From Pinus tabuliformis (taxonomy: Eukaryota > Streptophyta > Pinopsida > Pinales > Pinaceae), in assembly GCA_031772625.1 (NCBI GenBank), contig CM062808.1, positions 139,168,605 through 139,232,604 of the forward strand: a stretch of 64,000 nt of DNA, in the 5' to 3' direction. Made by a program: the position numbers and the translations under genes. Shown here one piece after another: positions 1 through 10,198 of the stretch. The notes under the pieces were generated by a model. The model ran no database searches and was not told the origin of the DNA. It was given only the letters and a program-made list of their open reading frames with translations. Position 1 is the stretch's first letter. The number at the start of each line of letters is the position of its first letter.

Positions 1-2046
1 AGGGCCATGGGATTTGATTGTTCAGCTCTGATGAAAAGAGGTTCATTTTGCTCTCTGGTCAATATTCTTTCCATCTATGCAGCCCTTGACTCCTCATGGT
101 TCATCCATGATGCCAAAGCCATTAATTGTAGATCTCATAGCTTGGTATTAGGATCCCAAACATTCATGTATGTGAGGGCCATGTTGTGCGAGTAAAACTC
201 AACCATTTTGGCCCTATCCTCTAGTGTACTTTGATCACAAAGATCAATAAACTGCCTATAGTCCTGAAATGGCATGGTGCCCCTTTGTGAAATTGCAACA
301 ATTGTTCTCTGAGGTAAAGAGCATAGGATTTAGCTGGCATCCTACATTGGATGGCCTCCAGGGAGAGGTTGGCCATTCATGCTAGTTGGTTTTCTCTTTC
401 CTGTAGCTATCCTATCAGCCATGCATTTTCCCTCTCAATTTGATCTCTCATTATTGCTTCTTTGTCCCTTAAGCCACTTAGATCTTTTCCCATTTCCTTG
501 AGCTTCTCTTCCATGTGCCCAATGTCTTCAACCCCTTTTGACATGGTGATTTGCATCCATATGTGGGTTTTGGACCTCTCCTTCTCAAGTTCGAAAAACA
601 ATGGGATGGCAAATTTTTGAGGTATCACCCTGCCTCCTCCAATAAACCGATATGTGGAGTCTAGGTTAGGTTTGGGACTTGGTTCCTTTGTTTCAAGGTA
701 TTCCTCTTTTGTTTCTTGCTGCTCCCCTACCTTGCTTTCCAATTTCTATGATTCCTGTAGTTTTTGCTGTGGATCCTGTAAGATGGCCTTACCCTTTAAG
801 GAAGTTGATCTGGTACTAGGCCTCCTTACATAGGTGATTGGTGACTTAGTGGGAGGCATTTTGTCTCTTGGGTAGGGGAATCTTCAATCTCAATAGGAAT
901 TTTTGTTGATATTTGTGGCTTCCCTTGTTTGATTCTTGTGCTCTTTCTTGTTCTGAAATATAGAGGGTTTTTCCTCCTTCTTTTCCCTTTTTTCTTGACT
1001 GGGGTACTGAGAGCAGTGAGGGCAGCCGCTGCCTCCCTCTCAAGGGCCTCTGGAGACACCCTACGTGACTCCTCCTTGTGTTCTTCCCCTTTTGTTTCAA
1101 TGCCTTCTTCCTCTCTGTTTTTATTATCTTCTTCCTCTTGTTGTTCTTTCTCATCTCCATCAGTTTCTTCCTTCATTTCCTCCTCTGTTTCAACATCATC
1201 CTCCTTCTCTTCTCCCCCTTCTTCTTCTACTTCATCATGTTCCTTTGTATTAGTTTCTTCTTCATCCATCTCATCCCCATATAGCTCTGTATCTTCTGCT
1301 TCTTGTTTTGTCTCCTTCTCATTGACAAAAGGACTAACATCATAGGTGAGGGTTTTGATGTCATCCTCTACTCGTAAGTCTCTGAAGACTGACCATGTTA
1401 TAGGGATCCTAAGGCATTGAAGGGCATCCTCAATGAGGATCCTGATCAACCCATGGTGAGCCAACTGTTGGGAATTCCCTTCCTTTACTTTGTTGCTGGA
1501 GTCTATGAGTGATTGCATCAAGAAATAGGGTATGCTGAGTCTTTGGTGAACTGGTGTTTCTACCCCAAATCTTAATTCTTCAAGCATCCTAAAATGGTAG
1601 CCATAAAAAACACTGTATCTACCCTCACATGAGATATATTTGATGAGTTGGTAACCTACCTCACTCCATGGGTATGGCAGACTATCCCTCCTTACTCGAT
1701 TTTTATCCTCTGTGGGTTCTTCGACTTCTAAAAAGAATTTCCTTTTTGCCACCTGACTGTCTTCTTTGTCTTATTTTCTCCATGGAATTCCTAAGGAAAG
1801 TGTGGTGACCCTACTAATGAGCTTTGGGGTGAGATATGTAGTGAGCCCTCTAACTATAATAGTGGCATGGATTCTGCTATGTGGAGTGAGGGAATGAGCG
1901 AATTCTTGAGCCAACTCATCATCATACCCTATGAATTTGTCAAGAAATCCCATCCATTGGTGTCTTGTAAAGATTTCAAGCACTTGGGGGTTTTGTTGTA
2001 TCCTCACAGCATTTGTGGGTTCTCTCCTATTAAACGCTCCTATCAT
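1..2046 (-). pseudogene. Accessory protein gene of element A (3' ORF after integrase), broken
   Basis: Open blocks run 2046-1771, 1752-826 (same frame, stop between) and 742-407 (other frame); homology to element D continues to position 1. The N-terminal domain starts MIGAFNRREPTN and contains a W-x-x-F helix followed by an ITxVTxLxxG-like stretch, and aligns with the ORF at 54341 in element C. Next come a segment with PYPWSEVGYQLIKY and SCEGRYSVFY, a strongly acidic Glu/Lys tract (about 1090-1300), a basic patch with KKKGKRRRKN and RTRKSTRIKQGK, and a coiled coil (about 420-560). Function is unknown. The position after integrase is where env-like ORFs sit in Athila elements, but I see no signal peptide or membrane anchor. 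The basic patch could bind nucleic acid or act as a nuclear signal (inference). Confidence 0.7.
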
Positions 2047-2144
2047 CTTGCTTGTGAGGCTTGAGGAGGAAATGAGAGGTTTGACACAAGAATTTTAAAT
2101 TCAAGAGAAAACAAAGTTTCCTGTGTATGTAATTCACCTCCCAT

Positions 2145-2656
2145 AGTTGTTAAATCCACTAGCTTTTAGAGCATTTCTAGTTCACTTGCTTGTAAATTGG
2201 GATGGATTTTTAGATCCTACCTCTTTAGAATGGTCGAAGTGGACAATTCTCATGATATTCCCTCTTGAACCCCTATCTGCCTATCCTGTAGATTGCCTCT
2301 GTTTATCCTATAGAATGCTCTTGTAGATTGTTCCTATAGGAATTCATGTGCATGCTCCTGTAGAAATTCTCTTGCAGAACGATGGATCCTTGCTTCTAGT
2401 GGGTAGCCAGAGTTATGCGAGCAACTTGAGTGAGGGAGTTTCGAGGAGGTGGAATGCATGAATGCATGAAAACAATGTTTTGTTTCCCTTTATGGTTTTT
2501 CGGGTGAGCTGGTGTGCTGGCAGCAGAGGTACATTTCCATTTTTGGATAGTTGGTCCCCACTACCACCTCATCATTCCCACTCATCGTAATTAGCTCCCA
2601 CCTCGTAGATCCATAGTTAACCACTTCTTGTCCTACTCCTCCTCTATCTTTGAGTT
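2145..2656. repeat. Left copy of 0.5-kb duplication of element A flanking copia G
   Basis: About 512 bp matching 7177-7693 in the same orientation with roughly 25 differences by eye (about 95% identity). It belongs to the stretch of A before the accessory gene and carries several CCTGTAG/CCTATAG words (2265-2370). The match stops exactly where the copia LTR starts on the right. It is far too long to be a target site duplication. Confidence 0.8.
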
Positions 2657-3055
2657 ATATACAGAGAGATTTTCCCCTGGATCCCAAAACCGGGACTACG
2701 AGCTTGATTTTTCATTATATTCCTTTCAATGTTACAATACATATATATATACATGCCGAAGCACCAAATACCATGGATCAAAAACCATCGCATCCAAAAC
2801 CATGGACAGAAAACCATAGGTAGGTTCGCCCAACCTAATATAGGGTCCAAAAAAAAAAATTCCCAGGCTGCTGCCCTGGACCCCATAGAGGGGGCCTACT
2901 CGCCCCCCTCAAACCCCCAAATAGGGGGGGCTGCCGCCCCCCTTGTGACCCCCCTGCTACATAATCAGTGCAATAAAGGGGGGGCTTTGCCCCCCCTCTA
3001 ACCCCCCAGTTCACTACGTAAGTTAGTCGTGGAAAGAATATAGCACAACCCAACA
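2657..3055 (-). repeat. 3' LTR of copia G with G/C-tract hairpins
   Basis: On the minus strand it begins TGTTGGGTTGTGC directly after a purine tract and ends near 2657, where the duplicated element A sequence resumes. The inner end is ambiguous by up to 6 bases because TGAGTT is shared with the flank. Between 2888 and 3007 are three blocks in which a run of six or seven G is followed within a few bases by a run of C, giving strong hairpin or quadruplex potential. Length of about 400 bp is normal for copia LTRs. Confidence 0.7.
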
Positions 3056-3066
3056 TTCTCCCACTT
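3056..3066 (-). other. Polypurine tract of copia G
   Basis: The minus strand reads AAGTGGGAGAA immediately before the LTR start TGTTGGG. This is the expected primer site for plus-strand DNA synthesis and fixes the inner edge of the 3' LTR. Confidence 0.75.
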
Positions 3067-3104
3067 GTTGTTTTCTTTCCACAAGGGGCTATAGGAGAGC
3101 TTAA

Positions 3105-4704
3105 TCATTTTTCTAGCCCTGAAACACCCATTGTTTCTCTACACCAAGAGAACTTCTCAGAGCTCATAGATTTTGTCAATGCATCTGTAGTATTCTTCAA
3201 AGTGTCCACCTTTACCAGCAACACCCTTTTGGCTTCTATCATATCCCAAAGTGATACTGAACATCAATGTGCTTTGTCTTTGAATGATAAGCAGGGTTCT
3301 TTGCCAAGAAAATTGCAATTTGGCTGTCACAGTCTATCCTTATAGCTCCCTATACGAACCCCATACTTGAACACAATCTCTGCAACCAAACTACTTCCTT
3401 TCTTGCATGAGTGGCTACCATGTATTCTGCCTCTGTAGTTGATAGTGCCACTACAGATTGTTTCTTACTCATCCAATTAACTGCACCTCCAAATAGGTTA
3501 AACACATACCCACTTGTAGATCTTCTCTGATCCAGATCTACAGCCCAGTCTACATCAACAAAGCCACGAATATCCAACACTCTGTCCAATCCTGGTCTTC
3601 CTTGGTAGCACAAACCATAATCACTAGTGCCACACAAATACCTAAAAACACGCTTCACTGCTGTCCAATGCTCCTTTCCTGGGTTTGACATAAAATTGCT
3701 CAATACTCCCACTACATGTGCAATGTCTGGTCTAGTACAGACCATTGCATACATCAAGCTATCGACTGCACTTGCATATGGAACACGGGACATGTCCTCT
3801 TCCTCTTCTTGTGTCTCAGGACACTGTTTAGTAGATAACTTTACACCTATAGGAATAGGAACCTTCACCGATTTACTATCCTGCATATTAAATCTCTGCA
3901 ATATTGTCTCGACATACTTCCTCTGGTTTAACCAGAGCTTCCTCTTTTCCCTATCTGTTTTAATTTCCATGCCCAAAATATAGTTTGTAGCACCAATATC
4001 TTTCATGTCAAATTTGGAGGACAATTGGGTCTTCAAATCCTGGATAATTTCTTTGTCATTTCCAACCTACAACATATCATCCACATACAAGACCAAATAA
4101 ATAACACGGTCACCAATTAATTTAAAATATGCATAGTGATTTGCTTTGCTTCTGGTGAAGCCAAGTCCCCGTATAAATGTATCAAATTTCTAATACCACA
4201 TCCTTGGTGACTGTTTTAACCCATACAAAGACTTCTTTAACTTGCATACCAGATCTTTGTTACCCTTCACCGCAAAGACTTCAAGTTGCTTCATGTAGAT
4301 CTCCTCTTCCATATCCCCGTGAAGAAATTCTGTCTTCACATCCATCTGTTCTACCTAAAAATCAAAAGCAGCAACAACAGATAAAAGTAACCTAATAGAA
4401 GTTACCTTGGCAGCAGGAGAAAAAATATCACCAAAATCAATTCCTGACACCTTGGAATAACCTTTTGCTACCAAATGAGCTTTGTATTTCTCCACCTTTC
4501 CTTCTGCATTTGTCTTCTTCTTGAACACCCATTTGCTGCCAATGGGTTTCCTTCTAGCTGGCAACTCCACCAGATCCCAAGCCTCATTTTTGTGCAAAGA
4601 TGCCATTTCATAAACCATGGCCTCTTTCCAAAGTTTTCCATCCTCTGAATCTACTGCTTCCTTCACAGTTCTGGATCATCATCAGTAATAGATAAAGCAA
4701 AATT
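3105..4704 (-). pseudogene. Copia G reverse transcriptase and RNase H, broken
   Basis: RT opens with the copia motif KPIGSKWVFKKK and continues through KARLVAKGYS-like and FSPAAKVTSIR motifs. The catalytic LYVDDM lies near 4080 and is followed at once by a stop. RNase H includes DVDWAVDLDQRRSTSGYVF and ALSTTEAEYMV, and the C-terminal tail (VKVDTLKNTTDAL) is recovered in another frame down to the stop at 3105. Stops occur at about 4355, 4180, 4065 and 3348, with one frameshift near 3240. Relative to the preceding integrase block the frame has shifted near 4700. It would have copied the element RNA in the particle. No activity is expected from this copy. Confidence 0.85.
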
Positions 4705-6290
4705 TCAACAAAAAGCAAATGGACTATACCTTTCTGGCTGCCTTCTTTCTCGAACTAATCTTCTTACACCCGGAGTTTGTGGCTCTTCATATTCTGATTC
4801 CTCCTCTGCTGTAGAGTCTGATTCTTCCTCCTTTAGCTCAAACTCTATCTTCTCAGGTTCCTTTGGTTGGACTTCATGTTTAATAACATCTTTCACCTCT
4901 CTGAACACCACATATCGGTTGTACACAACCTTCCTTGTTGTTGGGTTCCAAAGCTTATAACCCTTTAAACAATCCTTATACCCAATAAAGGTGCACTTTT
5001 CAGATTTACTATCCAACTTGGTTCGTTTCTCCTTTGGAACATGTACATATGCATCACATCCAAATACCCTCAGATGTGAAAGAGAGGGTTTCTTACTAGT
5101 CCATACCTCTTGTGGAGTCTTATGCTCAAACGCTGATGAAGGTGACTTGTTGACCAGGTAACATGCAATATCCACCGCCTCTGCCCACAATTCCTGTCCT
5201 AACCCAGCACCACTGAGCATGCTTCTTGCCCTTTCCATCAACGTCTTGTTCATTCTTTTTGCAACTCCATTTTGCTGAGGTGTATATGGAGTAGTCTTCT
5301 GTCGTGCTATACCACACTTCTTACATAATTCTTCAAATTCCTTACTACAAAACTCTCCATCGTTATCTTTCCTCAACACCTTTAACTTCTTCTGTGTCTG
5401 GTTTTCCACCAGAGCCTTAAATTCTTTAAAGTTGTCAAAGAATTCAGATTTCTTTTTAAGGAAATATATCTATGTATTCCTTGAGAAGTCATCTATAAAT
5501 GATACATAGTACACAGAGTTACCTAGTGATGGAACCTTCACAGGTCCAAACACATCACTGTGCACAAGCTCTAATATCTGTTTCACCCTCTTACCACAAG
5601 AGGGGAAACTCACCCGATTCTGATTCCCATATACACAATTTTCACAGAAATCAAAGTCCAGAGAGCTATTACTCATACCTTCTACCATACCTTTATCATG
5701 AAGTATTCGAAGGCCCTTCTCTCCAATATGTCCAAGCCTTTGATGCCACAGCATGGTCTTCTCTCCAAAGACCACTAGATTTTCAGCTCCATTTTCAGGA
5801 ACCACAGAACTGTTGCACCCATCAATAATAGTGCTACCTTGCAGCTTGTACAAAGTTCCAATCTGAACTCCCCACATCAATACCAGTGCTCCCTGAACCA
5901 TCTTGCAGGTATCTTTCTCAAACATTGTCTTTACACTTGCATCATATAGCTTGCTTACAGAAATCAGATTTCTAGCCAATGCAGGAATATGCAGAACACC
6001 TGGAAGTGTTCTAACCCTTCCACCTTGCAACTTCAACTTTACTTTTCTGCGACCAACGATTCTAGCCTTCCTATTATCCCCTAAGAAGAAATCACCACCA
6101 TCGTATTTATCATACTCGCAAAACCACTCTCTATGGGGAGTGAAGTGAAAGGATGCACCTGAGTCAATCAACCATGCCTCATGATCTACATGTGTACTTG
6201 AAGAAGCCAAGTACACATCCCCACCTTCATTTGAGGTGGTTTTTTCCTTTGTAGAAGGAGCACCATCAAATCCATTTCCTTTATCAGGAG
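4705..6290 (-). pseudogene. Copia G protease and integrase, broken
   Basis: Protease is shown by AWLIDSGASFHFTPH (DSGA active site). The GAG-pre-integrase region follows with WHQRLGHIGEKGL and CENCVYGNQ, giving the HHCC zinc-binding residues. Integrase has HSDVFGP (first Asp) and DNDGEFCSKEF (second Asp). At the usual third residue the motif reads PQQNGVAKRMN where copia integrases have VAER, so the catalytic Glu is Lys (a G to A change would do it). There is a stop at about 5470 after DDFSRNT and no frameshift. The C-terminal part carries the typical FGCDAYVHVPKEKR block. Confidence 0.85.
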
Positions 6291-7017
6291 CTTTAGATTT
6301 ACAGTCCCTTTTTTAGTGCCCTTCCTTTCCGCATTTCCAGCACACCACCTTTACAGGTTTTCCTCGAGATTTAGATCTCCCACTCGATGAGTTATTTTTG
6401 TTTCTGTTCTGGGACTGTCCTCGTACAAACAAGGCATCACCATTCTGGCTCTCCATATTTTTCCATCTCATCTCCTCCGTCAACAAGGATGAGGCTATTT
6501 CATCAAATTGCAAGGCAATTGCATTGCTACCTATTGCAATAACCAAAATATCCCACGAATCTGGTAGAGAACACAACAAACTGATGCACTTATCTTCATC
6601 TGAAATTTTAATATCAACAGATGCTAACTAACTTACCATAGTATTAAATTCGTTCAGATGCTCTGTCACTGAGTCTCCATCTTTCATCCTGAGGTTATAT
6701 AGATTTTTCCACAGGAATAGTTTATTCACCAAAGACTTAGATTGGTACAAAGTCCCTAACTTGTCCCACAAAGCCTTTGTCGTAGCTTCCCCTGATACAT
6801 TCAGCAATACTGAATCTGAGACACACAATTGTATTGTGCTCTTTGCCTTCCGATCCAACTTCTTCCATTCTTCATTAGAAACTCTCATTGGTTTAGTACC
6901 CGGATCTACTGCGATCCACTGATCGTTATTCACCAACAGATCCTCCATCTTGAGTTTCCACAACTCAAAACTCCGACCATTAAATTTCTTGATCTCTATA
7001 TTTCAACTACTTACCAT
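6291..7017 (-). pseudogene. Copia G gag, broken
   Basis: The probable start codon is at 7015-7017, followed by a stop four codons later, then KKFNGRSFELWKLKMEDLL, the conserved copia gag N-terminus. The UBN2-type gag core runs to about 6400, and a CCHC zinc knuckle (CWKCGKEGH) has a stop between His and the last Cys region (KRDC). The frame is kept into protease. It encoded the particle protein. Another stop at 6628 splits the core. Confidence 0.8.
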
Positions 7018-7125
7018 CTTCTTTCACCACCAGAATCAATCTCGCAGATCTCCCACTGAATAGGGTCTACCATAGGCCCGAGCGAAACCCCTTAGCAACA
7101 AGGGCATCCCCTTGAAGCCAAAACA

Positions 7126-7137
7126 GCTCCGATACCA
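7126..7137 (-). other. PBS of copia G (initiator tRNA-Met type)
   Basis: The minus strand reads TGGTATCGGAGC, one base from TGGTATCAGAGC, the usual complement of the plant initiator tRNA-Met 3' end. It should be preceded directly by the 5' LTR, but here it is preceded by the inverted repeat at 7140-7176. Confidence 0.8.
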
Positions 7138-7139
7138 AA

Positions 7140-7176
7140 TGTAGGTTTTAATTTTTGTACGGGGTTAAAACCTACA
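7140..7176. repeat. 37-bp inverted repeat at the 5' junction of copia G
   Basis: TGTAGGTTTTAA and TTAAAACCTACA form perfect 12-bp arms around a 13-bp spacer. It begins TG and ends CA like a miniature LTR, directly outside the PBS, in the place where a 400-bp 5' LTR should be. Confidence 0.75.
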
Positions 7177-7693
7177 CCATAGTTTTTAAATTCACTAGCT
7201 TTTAGAGCATTTCTAGTTCATTTGCTTGTAAATTGGGATGGATTTTTAGATCCTACCTCTTTAGAATGGTCGAAGTGGACAATTCTCGTGATATTCCCTC
7301 TTGAACCCCTCTCTGCCTATCCTGTAGATTGCCTCTGTGTATCCTATAGAATGCTCCTGTAGATTGTTCCTATAGGAATTCCTATGCATGCTCCTGTAGA
7401 AATTCTCTTACAGAATGATGGATCCTTGCTTCTAGTGGGTAGCCAGAGTTATGAGAGCGACTTGAGTGAGGGAGTTTCAAGGAGGTGGAACACATGAATG
7501 CATGAAAACAATGTTTTGTTTCCCTTTATGGTTTTTCGGGGTGAGGTGGTGTGCTGGCAGCAGAGGTACGTTGCCATTTTTGGACCGTTGGTCCCCACTA
7601 CCACCTCATCATTCCCACTCCTCGTAATCAACTCCCACCTCGTAGATCCGTAGTTAACCACTTCTTGTCCTACTCCTCCTCTATCTTTGAGTT
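7177..7693. repeat. Right copy of 0.5-kb duplication of element A
   Basis: Counterpart of 2145-2656. On its right side it runs without a break into element A sequence (7694 onward) that also matches fragment H near 60770 and 61110. The right copy therefore marks the original contiguous A sequence. Confidence 0.8.
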
Positions 7694-8869
7694 GACTGTA
7701 GGCACGTGTGAGAGGACACCCGGTTTTGTATGTGATGACTGAACGAAGGTGGTCAAGTTAACTAGCGACCTTTTCACTCATAAACCAACTACCTCATAAC
7801 CCTTACAAATTTTGATCAAATGATGCATATGAGTGAGTGAGCGAGATACTTACCTATGGTCTCGATGCCAGGCTGCAGTTGTCGAAGATCAGAGGTGTTG
7901 CGTTGTTTATTTGTTGCATGGTCATTCTTATTCCTCCTCTGTTGTCTGCTGATGGTTTCTTGGCTTTTACAGGTGTCTGTGACTGAAGATCTGATGTTGC
8001 TACTGATGTGGAGCTCTTGGATCATCCTAGTGAAGGCCTATAGCTGATGATTGATATTCTGTGGGATAGTCTGCTATGGGATTTCCTATAGGATGTCCTG
8101 TAGCTACTTCTTCCTTAGAATTTCTTAATCATGTTGTTGGTGGGGGTTGTGAGGATGCTGCAATGAATGGAAAAAGGGAGTAGGAGTGTGTATGGAGCAA
8201 GGGACATTCAGGTAATGCTCTTACTCTCCTCTGTTTTCATTTTTTTTTCATAACTGGCAAAAACTAATCTCTTTTTGTTTTGAATAGTGAGTGCAAGGAT
8301 GATGGTAATGGATGAGGTGAGGGGTTAGATCATTTCTATAATTAATTTTGGGGACCTAACCAACCTACCATTCACCCTCGAATTACTTCTTGTAGGTTTT
8401 TCGGATGACTGTACTTCCTATAGGATCATCCTGTATGTTTTCAGGGGATCCTGTACAAATACAGGGGATCCTATAGAAAACACAGTCTTCGCCTAAATTG
8501 AAGCAATGAAGTGAAAAAAACAATCGAATTGATGGAGGGATGCATGGTAAGGAGTGGAGGGGATGAATATATGTGAGGCAGGGTTCCCTTTGGATCTTCT
8601 CTTTGCTCCTTGATTGTCTTTCTCGCCCACCTGAAAGTAACAATTATGTCTTTTTTCTCCTTTTGTTTTTTTGTTTCTTGAAAAACACCTAGGCCACCTT
8701 AGAGAGGTTTTCACCCTAGATGTTTGCCCTAGGTTCCCTAAGTTCACCCAGGGATCTTCTTATTCTTTTTTTTCATCATTGGGCCACCTCATGAGGTTTT
8801 CAACCCAAAGATGGGACTCGGGTGCGTCATGGAGGTTTTCACCTGAATTCTTATTCTTTTTTCTCTTTT
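7694..8869 (-). other. Element A region between integrase and accessory gene, no gene seen
   Basis: No convincing coding region. It holds clusters of CCTATAGG/CCTGTAGG-like palindromic words (8070-8110 and 8398-8490) and, at 8685-8869, about three imperfect units of roughly 75 bp containing a GAGGTTTTCACC-like core and pyrimidine runs. Parts match fragment H (7745-8040 against about 61115-61400). By analogy with element C this is where a promoter for the accessory gene could lie, but I see no clear TATA box. Confidence 0.55.
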
Positions 8870-10177
8870 TTAGTGACCTGGTGAGGGAGGAGCTAGAACT
8901 TGCTCCACCATCATCACTATCTTATTGATATTGTCAATGAACTCTTGTTTTGATAAAGGCCTCTTGTACATTTTCAATTGGTGTCTATTAACAAGCAATG
9001 GAATAGATTCTTCATCTATAGTTTTGATTTACACTAAACCATTATCATGGAATATTTTCACCACATAAGGTCTGAGCCATCTTGTCATTAGGTTTCCCTT
9101 GAAGTCTTTATACCTAGAAGCATATAACAATGCCCAATCACCCTATTGAAATTGATTCTCCTTAATATGTCTATCATGCTAGATCTTCCTCTGAAGTTGA
9201 ACTATCTCTGTATGTAGGAGGGCTTGCATTTTGAATTCATCCAAGCCATTCAAATGGAACAATATTTCTTTCTGTGCATGATTGAGATCCAAATCTAGTT
9301 GGGTTTCCATCCTCAATGTGTTATATTCAAACTCAATGGACAACAAAGCCTTTTTCCCATAGACCATCTCATAGGGTGCAAATCCAGTGGTGGTCTTCCA
9401 TGTTGTATTATAGGCCCAGGTGGCCTCAACTAGTCTCTCTACCAAATCCTTCATGCTGCTACTCACTACCTTGGTTAAGATGCTCTCCAGTGCCCTGTTG
9501 GTCACCTCCACTTTCCCATTAGCTTGTGGATGATAAGGAGTGGAGGTCTTATGCTTGTTTTTGTGATGGCTGAGCAATTCTTCAATAATGTTGGAGGTAA
9601 AATAGCTACCTTGGTCTATGACTAGCTCTCTAGGGTACCCAAATTTGTAGAATACATTCTCCCTTAGGAACTTAGCCACCTTCTCTTCTGTTGCCGCCTT
9701 AATTGCCTTGGTTTCAACCTACTTAGTCAAATAATCAATGCACACAATAATGTAATGTTTTTTCTTTGAAGGAGGGTTGATAGGCCCAATGAAGTCCATG
9801 CCCCTCTTGTCAAATGGCTCGAAAGTCACTTGAGGTTGTAGGGGCATTTCATCTCTTGGAGTAGGTTTTGCCATCCTCTGGCACCGATCACACTGACTAA
9901 TGTAATTTTTCACATCCCGATGAAGAGTGGGCCAATAATATCCCGCTTGTAACACTTTGAATGTTGTCCTCTTTGCTACAAAATGACCTCCACAAGGCCC
10001 ATCATGATAGGTTAGAAGGATGTCAAAAAATTCCTCTTCCCTTACACATCTTCTCAAGATTTGATTTGGTCCAAGTTTGAAAAAATTGACCCCAATCCAG
10101 GTGAAGGGGGTGCTTTTCCTTACTATCTTGATCTTTTCTTTGGAGGGCGAGTTTGGTGGAAACTGTGTTGATACCAA
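8870..10177 (-). pseudogene. Element A integrase, broken
   Basis: The zinc-binding part includes GPCGGHFVAKRTT and CDRCQRM. The catalytic core has [11 protein letters not shown] (first Asp), VIDQGSYFTS (second Asp) and PQANGKVEVTNR (Glu), so the DDE triad is intact. A TAG stop at 9717-9719 lies where relatives have Trp (DYLTK then VETKA), and further stops lie near 9180 and in the C-terminal domain, which is still recognisable down to PPSPGH and the stop at 8870. The same frame runs through the 9719 stop. The product would insert element cDNA into the genome. Confidence 0.85.
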
Positions 10178-10198
10178 ATAGTTTGCTATATTAGCAAA

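Larger units (their letters stand above)
2657..7139 (-). mobile_element. Copia element G (Ty1/copia), 5' LTR missing
   Basis: Minus-strand order is PBS (7126-7137), gag with a zinc knuckle, protease, integrase, RT and RNase H, polypurine tract, 3' LTR. Integrase preceding RT identifies Ty1/copia. The 3' LTR is about 400 bp. Nothing resembling it lies upstream of the PBS; there a 37-bp inverted repeat and then the second copy of the host-element duplication appear. Gag to integrase stay in one frame with several stops, and RT-RNase H is in another. The integrase catalytic glutamate is replaced by lysine. The element is non-functional. Confidence 0.85.

Noticed and set aside
7-195. Plus-strand ORF at the window start
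   Set aside because: Antisense to the conserved C-terminal region of the A accessory gene, which aligns on the minus strand with element D at 25660-25790.
929-1345. Plus-strand Ser/Leu/Phe-rich ORFs
   Set aside because: Antisense of the Glu/Lys-rich tract of the A accessory gene. GAA/GAG-rich coding gives open TTC/CTC frames on the other strand. The same applies to 39270-39609.
2729-3001. ORFs across the copia G LTR
   Set aside because: Composition is driven by the G/C runs, both strands are open, and no conserved motif is seen.
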